64,000 nt of DNA from Nyssa sinensis. Its lineage: Eukaryota > Streptophyta > Magnoliopsida > Cornales > Nyssaceae. Under the pieces are notes generated by a model, which saw only the letters and a program-made list of their open reading frames with translations, was not told the origin of the DNA and ran no database searches. Positions 1 through 10,954 of this stretch are shown piece by piece. The stretch's first letter is position 1. Each line of letters starts with the position of its first letter. The stretch lies in NCBI GenBank assembly GCA_008638375.1, contig CM018051.1, positions 37,450,177 to 37,514,176 on the forward strand, read 5' to 3'. A program made the position numbers and the translations under genes.

Positions 1-790
1 CAAAAAGGACATATGGCAATTATGGCGTTTTTACGCATTAAGGATAATGGGCATTTTATATGCATTTATGTTAATGGGGGGGTATGACAGGCCCCAAAAG
101 ACCGAGGGTCTGCCAAACCCTGAACAGAGTAAAGGCATCATCCATGTTAATTGATATAGTTCTATGTCGATTGGTTTTGTTTTATTGGACTTGATTGTGA
201 CCGTTTCATTGTGGCAATATTTATGTTGATTGTATTCATTGAGCCTATTCTATATTCATGCTACGTTGTTACTCTTGACGGTTATTGTACGTTGTCATTC
301 ATTGGTTACCCTTGACTGTTATTGTACCTTGTCATTCATTGGCCATTGTGGCATTTTACAGTTGACTGCAATCATTGTCATGACTGGCTATCATGTTACC
401 TTGACTTGTAATCATTTATGTCATCCCCACTCGTATTGGGGATAGGCTTCTACTTACTGAATTTGTAGCTCACCCCTTACTAAATTTTTCAGGTGAGAAT
501 GTTATAGAACCATAGTAGGAGATCAGGAGCTTAAGAAGACAGTTGAGGAGCATAAGAGTAGTGAATGAAGTCTCTCCCATGTACTCACCACCTAAGAGTG
601 GTTTAGGATCAGTTTATTGTTAGTTTGAAGTTTAGTCTTTGAACAATAATTGTAATAAAGCTTCCGCACTTTAATGTCATGTTTATATTATTTACTGTTA
701 TCATTGGTAAAAGAATGGAAAAAGTAGAGACGGCCATAGGGTCGGCCCCACGATACGAGATCCGCATAGGGTGGGTTTCGGGTCGTGACA
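1..790 (+). mobile_element. Right end of a chromovirus-type LTR (partial)
   Basis: The last bases before 791 read GGGTTTCGGGTCGTGACA, the same kind of terminus that ends the complete LTRs at 1274-5313 and, on the other strand, 59544-62998. At 791 the sequence passes directly into a monomer of the 170-bp satellite, so this element inserted into the array. The left end and any internal region lie outside the window, so a solo LTR and the 3' LTR of a full element cannot be told apart. A short open frame at 230-445 is not coding by any sign I can see. Confidence 0.6.
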
Positions 791-1273
791 AAAATGACTT
801 AAGTGTCGAAAATAGACCATTTTGGGCCTTCGACTGCCAAAATGCTGAAAAATTATCAAGCCACCACCAAACCAATTCACACACCTCTAAAATAGTAAAA
901 TCTACATAGTCAAACTTACAAAACATAATTCGGATGTCCAGTTTGCAACTTATGCAAAAAAAAGTGACTTAAGTATAACAAAGGCCCATTTTGGGCCTTC
1001 GAAGCCCAAAATGCCTGAAAACTATCAAAACACCACGAAATTAGTTCCAAAACATCTAAAATAGTAAAATACACATTCTTAAACTTAGAAAACATAATTC
1101 GGATGCCCAGATTGCAACTTATGCAAACAAAGTCACTTACATGTCAAAAATGGCCCATTTTGGGTCTTCGACCGCCCAAAATGCCCGAACACCGTCAAAC
1201 CACCACTAAACCAGTTCACATGCCTCTATAATAGTAAACTACACATGCTCAAACATACAAAACACAATTAGGA
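791..1273 (+). repeat. 170-bp satellite array, left segment
   Basis: Nearly three monomers of the same repeat that fills 5314-9221. The marker TTTGCAACTTATGCA or a close variant occurs near 943 and 1112, with a partial monomer before them. Each monomer also carries a GGGCCTTCGA-type block followed by CCCAAAATGCC and a run of ACCACCA. The segment ends inside the phrase AATTAGGA, where the solo LTR has inserted. The same phrase resumes at 5314. Confidence 0.85.
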
Positions 1274-1860
1274 TGTAACACCCTGATTTGAATTAGGGAT
1301 CATTAAGTCGTGGATCGCTTTCAAACCCCAACATATGGACTTTTAGAAAAAGTCTTGAAAACCCAGGATGACTGTACATCACTTTCGTTGCAATCAACAA
1401 CCTATTTCGGTTGGTTCTATAGTAATTGTATGTTTTCACGTCAACCGCCGATCCTTAATACGAGTATAAAATTTAGGTATGAACATTTCGTAAATAATTT
1501 AAGCAAAAATAATGCAAAAGTCAAATTAAAAATCAAATTGAGGTCAATGAGTTTAATTTGAACCCTCGACCAAGATGGGCAATGCACTTAAGTCCCAAAA
1601 AGAAGCCACTTAGGCTATCAAATGTTTTGGGTTATAAAATACACATGAAATATATATGTGTATAAGCAATGAATGATCTAGTAAAAAAAAAATAGATAAA
1701 TAAATAAAGTAAAATAAAATAATTATAACCTACTTTATATATATATAGATATATAAATATACATATACACATACATGTAGGTATGAGAGTGTGTGTGTGC
1801 AGAATAGTGGGTATTGTGTGTGTGTGTGCCCAAGTGTGGGTTAGTGTGTGAAAATATGTA

Positions 1861-1898
<38 letters not shown>

Positions 1899-4800
1899 GG
1901 CTGATAATTGGCCTGCCCCAAAACAGTGGAGTAGAAGCACTCATTAGAAATGCTGCCACAAGTTAACCTAGTGGTTGGGGCAATCAGGAGAGGTGATGAT
2001 TATGTGTATAGTTATATACACATATATACAAAATTGTATACACATGCCTACACACGACCATTTAGTCATACTGAGAGAGAGTGAAAGATCTAAGGAGTTC
2101 TAGGATATTCAAAAGTGGGAAGCAAGGGGAAAAGATAAGAGAAACTGAAGGAAAGGTGAGAAAAACATCAACTCACTATTTTTCTCTCTCTAGAATTTTT
2201 CCTACATATGAATTGTTTTAAGCCTTGATTTTGTATATATGATATTTATAATATGTTTAAACTTGTCCAAGCATGAAATGGGAACCTAAAAATAGTTTAA
2301 AACGTCAACTAAGAAGGCAGCCATGGGAGGACCTTGCTTGAAGTAGGTTTGAACCCATGGCAATCGAACCAAGTTTGGTGCAGTGAGGCTTCAAGTAGAA
2401 CCTATGGGTGTTCCAAAAACCTATGACCGCGATCAAAAATCAAAAGAAATGAGCTCTATAACACGAGTTACAGGTTTTGGTTTTGAAAACCAAACTCTGA
2501 AACTCACACCAAAACTAGGTTTAAAGAATGGGGAATGAAACCTTATAGAAAATGGATCATGACAGAACAAACCCCAATGATTTTGGCTCAAAAATGAGCA
2601 TATATGAATGAGTTGCAGGTTGGGTTATCAACCCTCTGCCCGGACTCATGAGACCAATTTGAACACCAAGATGAATGCTAAAACCCTCCATGATGTCCTA
2701 GAAACGATTTGGATTAAAAACAGAAAGATTTGGTTGAGCCAAACTTCACGAAATTGAAGAGGAAGAAAACTTGTAATTAGGGCAACACGGGGGAAACAGG
2801 AGGAAGAAGATGAATAGTAAACGGTCGGGTTTAGGTCGAATCGGATTCGGGTCGGAACCCGACCCATCGCATGAAAGGATTTAAGTGGGATGGTGTCATT
2901 TTGGAATTATGTTTTAATTTTAAAACCAAATTGGTCTTGTTTGGATACGAGGATAAGAAATTAAAATCAAGAATCGAGGCTAACCTAACCACGGATAAGA
3001 CGAACAGTAAGGATATTTTATCCCAGTTCACTGTAGCTATGTAAACCGGCTGGTTCATGGGATTCCTAAACCGGTTTAGGGTTTTAGGGTGTAAACCTAT
3101 TGGTTCAATAATTTTGTTTAAAATAAAATAAACCAGAATTTTTTCTATTTACAATTTGACCCCAAGGCTATGAAAAATTCTGTTCTGGCCCAATTTTTGA
3201 GAAATCAATTCAATTACACCCCTAGAAAAACAATTAAATAATTAATTTAATTATTTTATAAATAGGATAAAATGACTGTTTTACCCCTAGGCCATAAATG
3301 AAGCAAATGGAGTCCACATTAAACATGTGAATAGTGTATTTTAACTATTTTAGATATTCTGAGACCACTAGCGAGGTCCGTTTTGTGAGACGGGACCCCA
3401 AAAAGTAAAGACACATAAAGGGGTAAAATAACCAAATTACCCCTAGTACCCCTAAAGCCAAATTGAAACCAAAGAGGGTCTAAATTGACTTTCTTTGACG
3501 TTTAGGACTCAATGGTGAGGTCCAAATTTTGAAATGAAGTACGGAAAAATATGATACGTAAATAGGTAAAATGACCATTTTGCCCTTTTTAGTGCAAAAG
3601 TCTGAATTAAATTCTACGAAAGCCTAAATTGACTTTCTTCGACGTTCCAGACTCAATGGTAGAGTCTATTCAACCAAAAGAAGTGTCTAAAATAAAAAGA
3701 CATAAAATTTAATGAATAGCATCAGTCAGGTGACTATGAACTAGAATATTGCCGAAGTAATAAACTAAGGCTCGTACGTGAAAATAAGATACGAAAAGAC
3801 ATGACACGTAAACATGTGAAATAATTAAATTTAAATTGAAGTAAATAGAGTTACCAGAAGAGTATACCTTAAAAGTATAATGCCTAAGATTAAAGTTAGG
3901 ATTCAATACGATCTAAGCATAAGTTAAGAAGCATCAGTAAGAGATGTTTGAAGTGAATGTGAAGTTAATGGACTATTATGAATTGTTCTTAGGAACTACA
4001 AAGGAAAGGAAAAGGCACATCAATATCGCCAACCCAGACGTATAAGGTGAGTAACCTTGTATTTGAAGTGAAGATTTAACTCCATATATTTGAAGAACTT
4101 TTAAGTTCAAGTTATGTGAAACATTTGAATATCAAATTCAGTCTTTATATGATTGTTATTTTTAAAATATTCTGTTATGATATGCTCTGTAAATGTTTTT
4201 ATACAGTTCCTTTCTTAGAAATATTTAGCATGTCAGAGTAAAATGCCAAATTTCCTTAAATATTCTGAATTTGATTATTCCAAGTATTTGAAGTCCTATT
4301 ACAGAAGTTATATATTTCATATTTTAAATACTCATGAAAAATATCTATTGAAGAAGCCATGTGATAAATGTTTTATAAGATAAATGGTACTTAAGTACCA
4401 CATGCGACGTTGAAATCCTTTGGGATTCAACTATAACATGAAGAAATGCCCAGCAGCAGGATCTAATCCCCCAGGAAATGAGATATCTCCATCGTAGCAT
4501 TGCAGTAAAACGGGAGTCTGGTTCAAAACAGATTCCACCTAATTAATGAGAAAAGATGACAAACGCTTTTGAAAATGGAAGTAGGTTTTTACCCCCATTT
4601 TTATCATGCATGTTTATATGTTTTTGAAGTGCATATACTCTACTTGAAGAAACGTATGTTTAGCTTGAATACCTTAAATGTTTCAAAGTTATCTGCTTTA
4701 AGAATGCATATATTCTGTGTTCTAAACGTACGAGCAATTGGTAGTGAGTATTTTATAAACTCTCATGTGCTAAACCACTACTAATTGAAAACCCCACTGA

Positions 4801-5313
4801 TGAATGCGGGAATTACTCACAAGCTTAGATTAGCTTACCTGGATTTTTATCCTGTCCCCCTTTCAGGTGATAAATAGCAATTCTGATTTTGATGGCGATG
4901 ATGATAAGCCTACCTATTTTACAAGAAGGGTTAGGCAACTAATCACAGGACTAGCAATTCTCTTGGGAATGTACTATGAAGTTGATAGTATTTTGTATTA
5001 GGAAATATTACACTGTTGTGTATTAAGCCCCGTGGGGTAGTTAAACATGTATTAATTATAAAGCATTTAAGTTTTTAATTATGCTCTGAATGTATAATCA
5101 TGTATACCACAATGTAAAGAACTGACAGTACTAGATGGATATGCAAATTTTAAAATGAGAAAAGAAAAGAAAAAGTTTTTCACGCTTCCGCAACCACATG
5201 TCGCACATCTATTCGATACCGCTGCTTATGTAAGCCTTACCCTAAGGCCTTCGGGCCAAGAGGTGGCTGGTCCCGACACGAGGTCCACACAAGGTGGATT
5301 TCAGGTCATGACA
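1274..5313 (+). mobile_element. Solo LTR of a chromovirus-related element, 4.0 kb
   Basis: The element begins TGTAACACCC and ends GGTCATGACA. It is flanked on both sides by TAGGA (1269-1273 and 5314-5318), a perfect 5-bp target duplication. No primer site, polypurine tract or coding region is seen inside, so it is a solo LTR left by recombination between two LTRs. It shares blocks with the Tekay LTRs at 26564 and 34856: the three-fold CTCAATGG module (about 3340-3700 here), a GT/TA microsatellite zone near the 5' side, and a GGGTCGG-rich stretch near 2820-2870. At 4040 bp it is long for a plant LTR but in line with its relatives here. Confidence 0.85.
1735..1900. repeat. TA/TG/AC microsatellite cluster inside the solo LTR
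   Basis: Runs of TATA, TGTGTG and ACACAC follow each other over about 160 bases. The same kind of run occurs at an equivalent place in the Tekay LTRs (about 26640-26875 and 34925-35165) and, reversed, at 62490-62760. The short open frames across it are low-complexity artefacts. Confidence 0.85.
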
Positions 5314-8300
5314 TAGGATGCTCGGTTTGCAACTTATGCAGAAATAAGAAGCTAAGTGCCAAAAACTGCCCGTTTTGGGCCTTCAGTCCGCCCAAACTGC
5401 CTGAACACCATCTAATCACCACGAAAATATTTCACACACCTCTAAAATACTATCATACACATTTTCAAACTTACAAAACACAATTCAGATGGTCGGTTTG
5501 CAACTAGTGCACAAAAAAAGGACTTTAGAGTCGAAAACAACCTATTTTGGTCCTTCGATCGCCCAAAATGCCTTAAAATCGTTAAAACACCACCAAACCA
5601 GTTAAAACACATCCAAAATAGTAAAATGCACGTGCCAAAACTTAAAAAACACAATTCTATTTGCAACTTATGCAGAAAAAAAAAATGAACTTTTGTAAAA
5701 AAAATGACCCATTTTAGGCCTCGGATAGCCCAAAATGCTTGAAAATGGTCAAACCACCACAAAAAAGTTCACAAACCTCTAAACTAGTAAACTGCACGTG
5801 CTCAAACTTACAAAACAAAATTTGGATGTCTGGTTTGCAACTTTTGCAAAAACAAATGGACTCTAGTGTCGAAAATGGCCCATTTTAGTCCTTCGAGTGC
5901 CCAAAAAGTCCGAAAATCATCAAATCACCACCGAACCAGTATTCATACCTCTAAACTAGTAAAATAACCATTCTAAAACTTAAAATAACACAATTAAAAT
6001 GCCTGGTTTGCAACTTATGCAAAAAAAAATGACTCAAGTGTCGAAACTAGACCGTTTTGGGCCTTCGACCGCCCAAAATGCCCGAACTGTCAAACCACCA
6101 CCGCACTAGTTCACACACTTCTAAAATAATAAAATACACATTCTAAAACTTACAAAACTGAATTAGGATGCTCGGTTTGCAACTTATGCAAAAAAAAAGG
6201 TGGACTTTAGTGTCGAAAACGGCCCGTTTTGGGTCTTCGTCCGCCCAAACTTCCCAAAAACCATCAAACCACCAGAAAACTAGTTCACACACCTTAAAAC
6301 TAGTAAAATGAATATTCTCAAACTTACAAAACACAATTTATATTGCCGGTTTGTAACTTATGCAAAACAAAAATAAACTGTATAGTCGAAAACAACTCGT
6401 TTTGGTCCTTTGACCACCCAAAATGCTTGAGAATTGTCAAAACACCACCAAACCAGTTCAAAAACATCTTAAATAGTCAAATACATGTGTGAAATCTTAA
6501 AAAACATAATTCAGATGCACGGTTTGCAACCTATGCGAAAAAAAGGATTTTAGTGTCAAAAATGGCCCATTTTGGGCCTTTGATTACCCAAAATGCCCGA
6601 AAATGGGCAAACTACCACAGAAAACGTTTGCACACCTCTAAATAGTAAAATAAACATGCTAAAACTTATAAAACACAATCCGGATGCCTGGTTTGCAACT
6701 TATGCAAAACAAAATAGAGTTTAGTGTAAAAAATGACTCGATTTAGACATTTGACTGCCAAAAATGTCCGAAAACCATTAAAACAGCACCAAACTAGTAT
6801 AAAAAACTACTAAAATAGTAAAATAACCATGATAAAACTTAAAAAATGCAATTCGATGCTCGGTTTGCAACTTATGCAAAAAAAAGTGACTTAAGTGTCA
6901 AAACCGAACCGTTTTGGGCCTTCGACTACCTAAAATGCCCAAAAATTTTCAAACCACCACCAAACCTCTTCACATACCTCTAAAATTGTAATATACACAC
7001 AATCAAACTTACAAAACACAATTAGGATGTTCGGATTATAACTTATGCAAAAATAAGTGATTTAGTGTCGAAAATGGCCCGTTTTAGGCCTTTGTCCCCG
7101 CAAACTGCCTGGAAACCATCAACCACCACCAAACTAGTTTATACACCTTTAAAATAGTAAAATATAAGTTTTTTAACTTAAAAAACACAATTTAGATGCC
7201 CATTTTGCAACTTATGCAAAAAAAAGGGACTTTAGAATCGAAAATGACTCGTTTTGGTCACCTCGCCCAAAATGCCTGAAAACCTTCAAAACACCACCAA
7301 ACTAATTAAAAAACATCTAAAATAGTAAAATAAATATTCTTAAACTTAAAAAACCCAATTCGGATGCCCGATTTACAACTTATGCAAAAAAAGGACATTA
7401 GTGTAAAAAAGGCCCGTTCTGGGCATTTGATTGCCCAAAATGCCTAAAAAAGTTCAAACCACCACCAAAAAGGTTCAAACACCTCTAAAATATTAAAATA
7501 CACATGATAAATCTTACAAAATACAACTCATATGCCTGGTTTGCAACTTATGAAAAAAAAATGGACTTTAGAGTCGAAAACGGCCCGTTGTAGCCCTTCA
7601 ACAGCCCAAAATGTCAGAAAGCCATAAAACCACCACCAAACCAGTATACACACCTCTAAAATAGTAAAATTACCATGATTAAACTTAAAAAACATAATTC
7701 AGATGCCCGGTTTGCAACTTATGCAAAAAAAAGTGACTTAAGTGTCAAAATCGAATCGTTTTGGGCCTTCGACTGCCCAAAATGCTAGGAAACTGTCAAA
7801 ATACCATGAAACTAGTTCACACACCTCTAAAATAGTAAAATAAAAGTTATAAAACTAAAAAAACAAAATTGGAGGCCCGATTTTCAACTTATGCAAAAGA
7901 AAGTGACTTAAGTTTCAAAAACAGCCCCGTTTTGGGCTTTCGACCGCCCAAAATGTCCGAAAACCTTCAAACCACCACCAAAACAGGTCACACACACCTC
8001 TAAACTAGTAAAATACATGTAATAAAACTTAAAAAACACAATTTGGATGCCTAGTTTGCAACTTATGCAAAACAACGTGACTTAAGTGTCAAAACCAAAC
8101 CGTTTTGGGCCTTCGATTGCCCAAAATGCCCGAAACCCAAAAAACCACTACCAAACTAGTTCACACACCATTAAACACAAAACTACAAATGCTTAAACTT
8201 AAAAAATAAAATTTGGATGCCAGGTTTGCAACTTATGCAACAAAAGTGACTTAAGTGTTGAAATTGGACTATTTTGGGCCTTCATTGCCCAAAATGCTAA

Positions 8301-9221
8301 AAAACTGTCAAACCACCACCAAACTAATTCACACACCTCTAAAATAGTAAAATTCATGTTGTCAAAATTACAAAACACAATTCGAATGCCCGGTTTGCAA
8401 CTTATGAAAAAAAAAGTGACTTAGGTGTCGAAAATAGACCGTTTGGGGTCTTCGACCGCCCAAAATGCCCAAAAATTGTCAAACCAATACCAAACTCGTT
8501 CACACACCCCTAATAAAATACACGTGCTCAAACTTACAAAACACAATTCGGATGGCAACTTATGCAAAAATGACCTATTTTGGGCCTTCGATCGCCCAAA
8601 ATGTCCAACAATCATCAAACCACCACCAAACTAGTTCATATGCCTCTAAACTAGTAAATACAGGTGCTAAAATTATAAAAAATAATTCGGATGCCCGGCT
8701 TGCAACTTATGCAAAAATAAGGGACTTATAGAGTCGAAAACAACCCGTTATTGGCCTTTGACCACCCAAAATGCCCAAAAATGATCAAACCATTTCATAC
8801 ACCTCTAAATTTGTAAAATACATGTGATCAAACTTAAAAAAACATAATTTGGATGCCCGGTTTGCAAATTTTGCAAAAATAAGGGACTTTAGTGTCGAAA
8901 ATGGCCCGTTTTGGGCCTTTGACAGCCCAAAATGCCTGAAAACTATCAAACCACCTACAAACCAATTTACACATATCTAAACTAGTAAAATACACATGTT
9001 AAAACTTACAAAACACAATTTTGATGCCAGTTTGTAACTTATGCAAAACAAATGGGCTTTAATGTCGAAAACAACCCGTTTTAGTCCTTCGACCGCCCAA
9101 AATGTTCAAAAAATTTCGAACCACCACAAAACTAGTATAAAACCTCTAAACTATAAAATAATGATGCTCAAACTTAAAAATCACAATTTAGATGCCGGGT
9201 TTGCAACTTATGTAAAAATAG
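5314..9221 (+). repeat. 170-bp satellite array with five-monomer higher-order repeat
   Basis: About 24 monomer starts can be read from the marker TTTGCAACTTATGCA, at close to 5326, 5489, 5659, 5827, 6003, 6176, 6348, 6520, 6692, 6862, 7035, 7203, 7371, 7541, 7711, 7881, 8054, 8223, 8394, 8553, 8697, 8860, 9029 and 9199. Mean spacing is about 168-170 bp. Monomers 1, 6 and 11 share the phrase CCGCAAACT or CCGCCCAAACT in place of CCGCCCAAAATG and are preceded by AATTAGGATG. Monomers 2, 7 and 12 share AAAACACCACCAAAC and an ACATC-AAATAG block. Monomers 4, 9 and 14 share AAAATAACCAT or AAAATTACCAT. Thus monomers 1-15 form three copies of a five-monomer unit of about 850 bp. The remaining copies are more irregular. 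The array breaks off at 9221. Confidence 0.9.
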
Positions 9222-9545
9222 GTCTGGTTCATTTTATCAATGTACAGGCCCCTAAAGGTCTTGTGTTCATTGCAAGTGTGTCAGGTCTAGTCCATTTAAA
9301 TTAATGTACAAACCCCTCAAGACCTTGTATTCATTACAAGTGTTATGGGCCTGGTCCATCTTTTCACTCCATAGACCTTTACAAAAACCTTATCTTATTT
9401 ACAAAGTGTTGTAGGCCTGTATGTTTTGTATTATCAATATGCAGATGCCAAAAAAACCTTATTTTATTTATAAGTGTTGTAGTTCTGTATATCCCATAAT
9501 TTAGATCTCTGAAATACCTTATGAGTGTTTTGGAGTCTCTAAAAG
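9222..9545 (+). repeat. Degenerate ~65-bp tandem repeat next to the satellite
   Basis: Five imperfect units start with GGTCTGGTTC, GGTCTAGTCC, GGCCTGGTCC, GGCCTGTATG and a weaker last copy, each ending in an AAGTGTT or AAGTGTG phrase. Units are about 63-70 bp and become less alike to the right. They are unrelated in sequence to the 170-bp monomer. No gene is seen here. Confidence 0.65.
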
Positions 9546-9573
9546 AGCTTAAATTTTCTATTAGTTTGGATAT

Positions 9574-10940
9574 TGATTACGCCTAAAGAATAACGCGGTA
9601 GTTGTAGTGTAGCTTTGGGGTGTCAATTCCACAGAGAGACTAAATTAAAAGAATAATAGAAAGAATTTCTGAAACTAAGAAAATATTAAACGATTGATGA
9701 TAAAATAAAAATAGAAAAAGTGATTTTGAATGCAAATTAAAAATTAAACAAACTGATTGACGGACAAAGTACTCAAATTTAACGAACAGTGAAGCTTCGG
9801 GAATCCCTTGCACATATCTAGTATTTTAATTATTTTTAATTCACTGATAACTCAATTGAGAATTTAAATTCCAACAATTTCAATCGGAAGATATAAAATT
9901 ATGAACCAAAATTGAATTGAAAGTAACCCTTTGAAAAATTATTCAACACTTTTAAATCACACAAATTATTATTCACATTGAGAAAACCTAACGACGACAA
10001 TATACCCAACGAGCAATATTGCAGTAGAGAATTGAATCAATAAAAATAACGAATTGTTCCAAAAATAATCAAAACATTAATCCATTCAATAGAAAAAGCA
10101 TGACTGAATTTATAAACAGACTGAACCCTTTAATTGTTCAGAGAATAAAATCCAACAATAAATTGCGAATGATCATCAAAGAATTTAATAAATAAAAACC
10201 ACGTACATGAATCAAAAATAAATTAAAATAACCATCTAATATGCAAGTTCATCCTTAACCCCACTTAGAAATTTAGTTACCCATGTACAATACGGATAAC
10301 ATAAACCTCATGGAAAATAACTGCGCCATGGAGTGGCTGCGCCGATGTTCTTGTCGCTTGCACTGCGCCCTGCTTCTGTATGTTTACTGTTCTATTTTCT
10401 GCCGCAGCAGCACAGCCCCTCAAAACAGCCACATACCTCCTTTTTTGTTCCTGTTCTCTGCACCCTAATGCCTTGTACCAGCCCCACAACGCGTTTACTT
10501 CAGCCCACCGCACGGAGCAAGCCGCATCAAGCCAGCAGCTGGGCCCCGCAGCAACACAAGACCAGCAGTCGCACTCCCCAGCGCAGCCCTCTCTGATTCA
10601 GCCCTCAATACGTGCACCGCACCATCCCTGAACAGCCGAACAACGCAAGCTTGGCTTGCTTTTGGCCTTTTTTGATTTCCTGATCAGTTACAAATCAACA
10701 CTGTTTGGTTTCTTTTTTTCTTCTTATTTTTTTCTTGATCTTCAACTGCAACCTTCAAAACAGGACTAACAATTAATATAATATTTGAGATATAAATATT
10801 ATAAAATAATACTCAAATATATCTCATTGTGAGTAGAAATTAAATTAAATAATATCAATTATATCCCAACATTTCTATTCACTTTCTAGCATTTTAATCC
10901 AATAATAGGGTCTTTAGAGTATACTTTCGCGCACTCATCA
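9574..10940 (-). repeat. 3' LTR of the Athila-like element
   Basis: On the plus strand the repeat runs from TGATTACGCC to GCGCACTCATCA, 1367 bp. It matches 15858-17223 base for base apart from scattered substitutions. A GC-rich patch at about 10320-10640 gives chance open frames in three frames. The equivalent patch in the other LTR gives a different set, so I do not count them as genes. Confidence 0.92.
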
Positions 10941-10954
10941 CACCCCCCAACTTA
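10941..10954 (-). other. Polypurine tract of the Athila-like element
   Basis: Read on the minus strand this is TAAGTTGGGGGGTG, immediately before the 3' LTR. It is the expected place and composition for the primer of plus-strand DNA synthesis. Confidence 0.75.

Noticed and set aside
1632..1959. Frames rich in Thr/His/Val over GT/TA microsatellites (also 26670-26934, 34841-35421 and 62474-62859)
   Set aside because: Translation of simple repeats; no protein-like composition.
5314..9221. CRISPR-like regular repeats
   Set aside because: Plant nuclear sequence, the whole 170-bp unit is repeated without unique spacers, and no cas-like genes exist here.
5442..9304. Open frames of 60-106 codons in the satellite array
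   Set aside because: They recur with the monomer on both strands and shift frame from copy to copy; not conserved as protein.
9222..9573. 3' end of a third CACTA element following the satellite
   Set aside because: No TTAGCG-type subterminal motifs and no CTTGTAGTG terminus were found before or after the Athila insertion.
10277..10631. Overlapping 60-87 codon frames in the GC-rich part of the Athila LTR, repeated at 16618-16917
   Set aside because: They lie in an LTR, on both strands and in several frames, and the set of open frames differs between the two LTR copies. No domain is recognisable.
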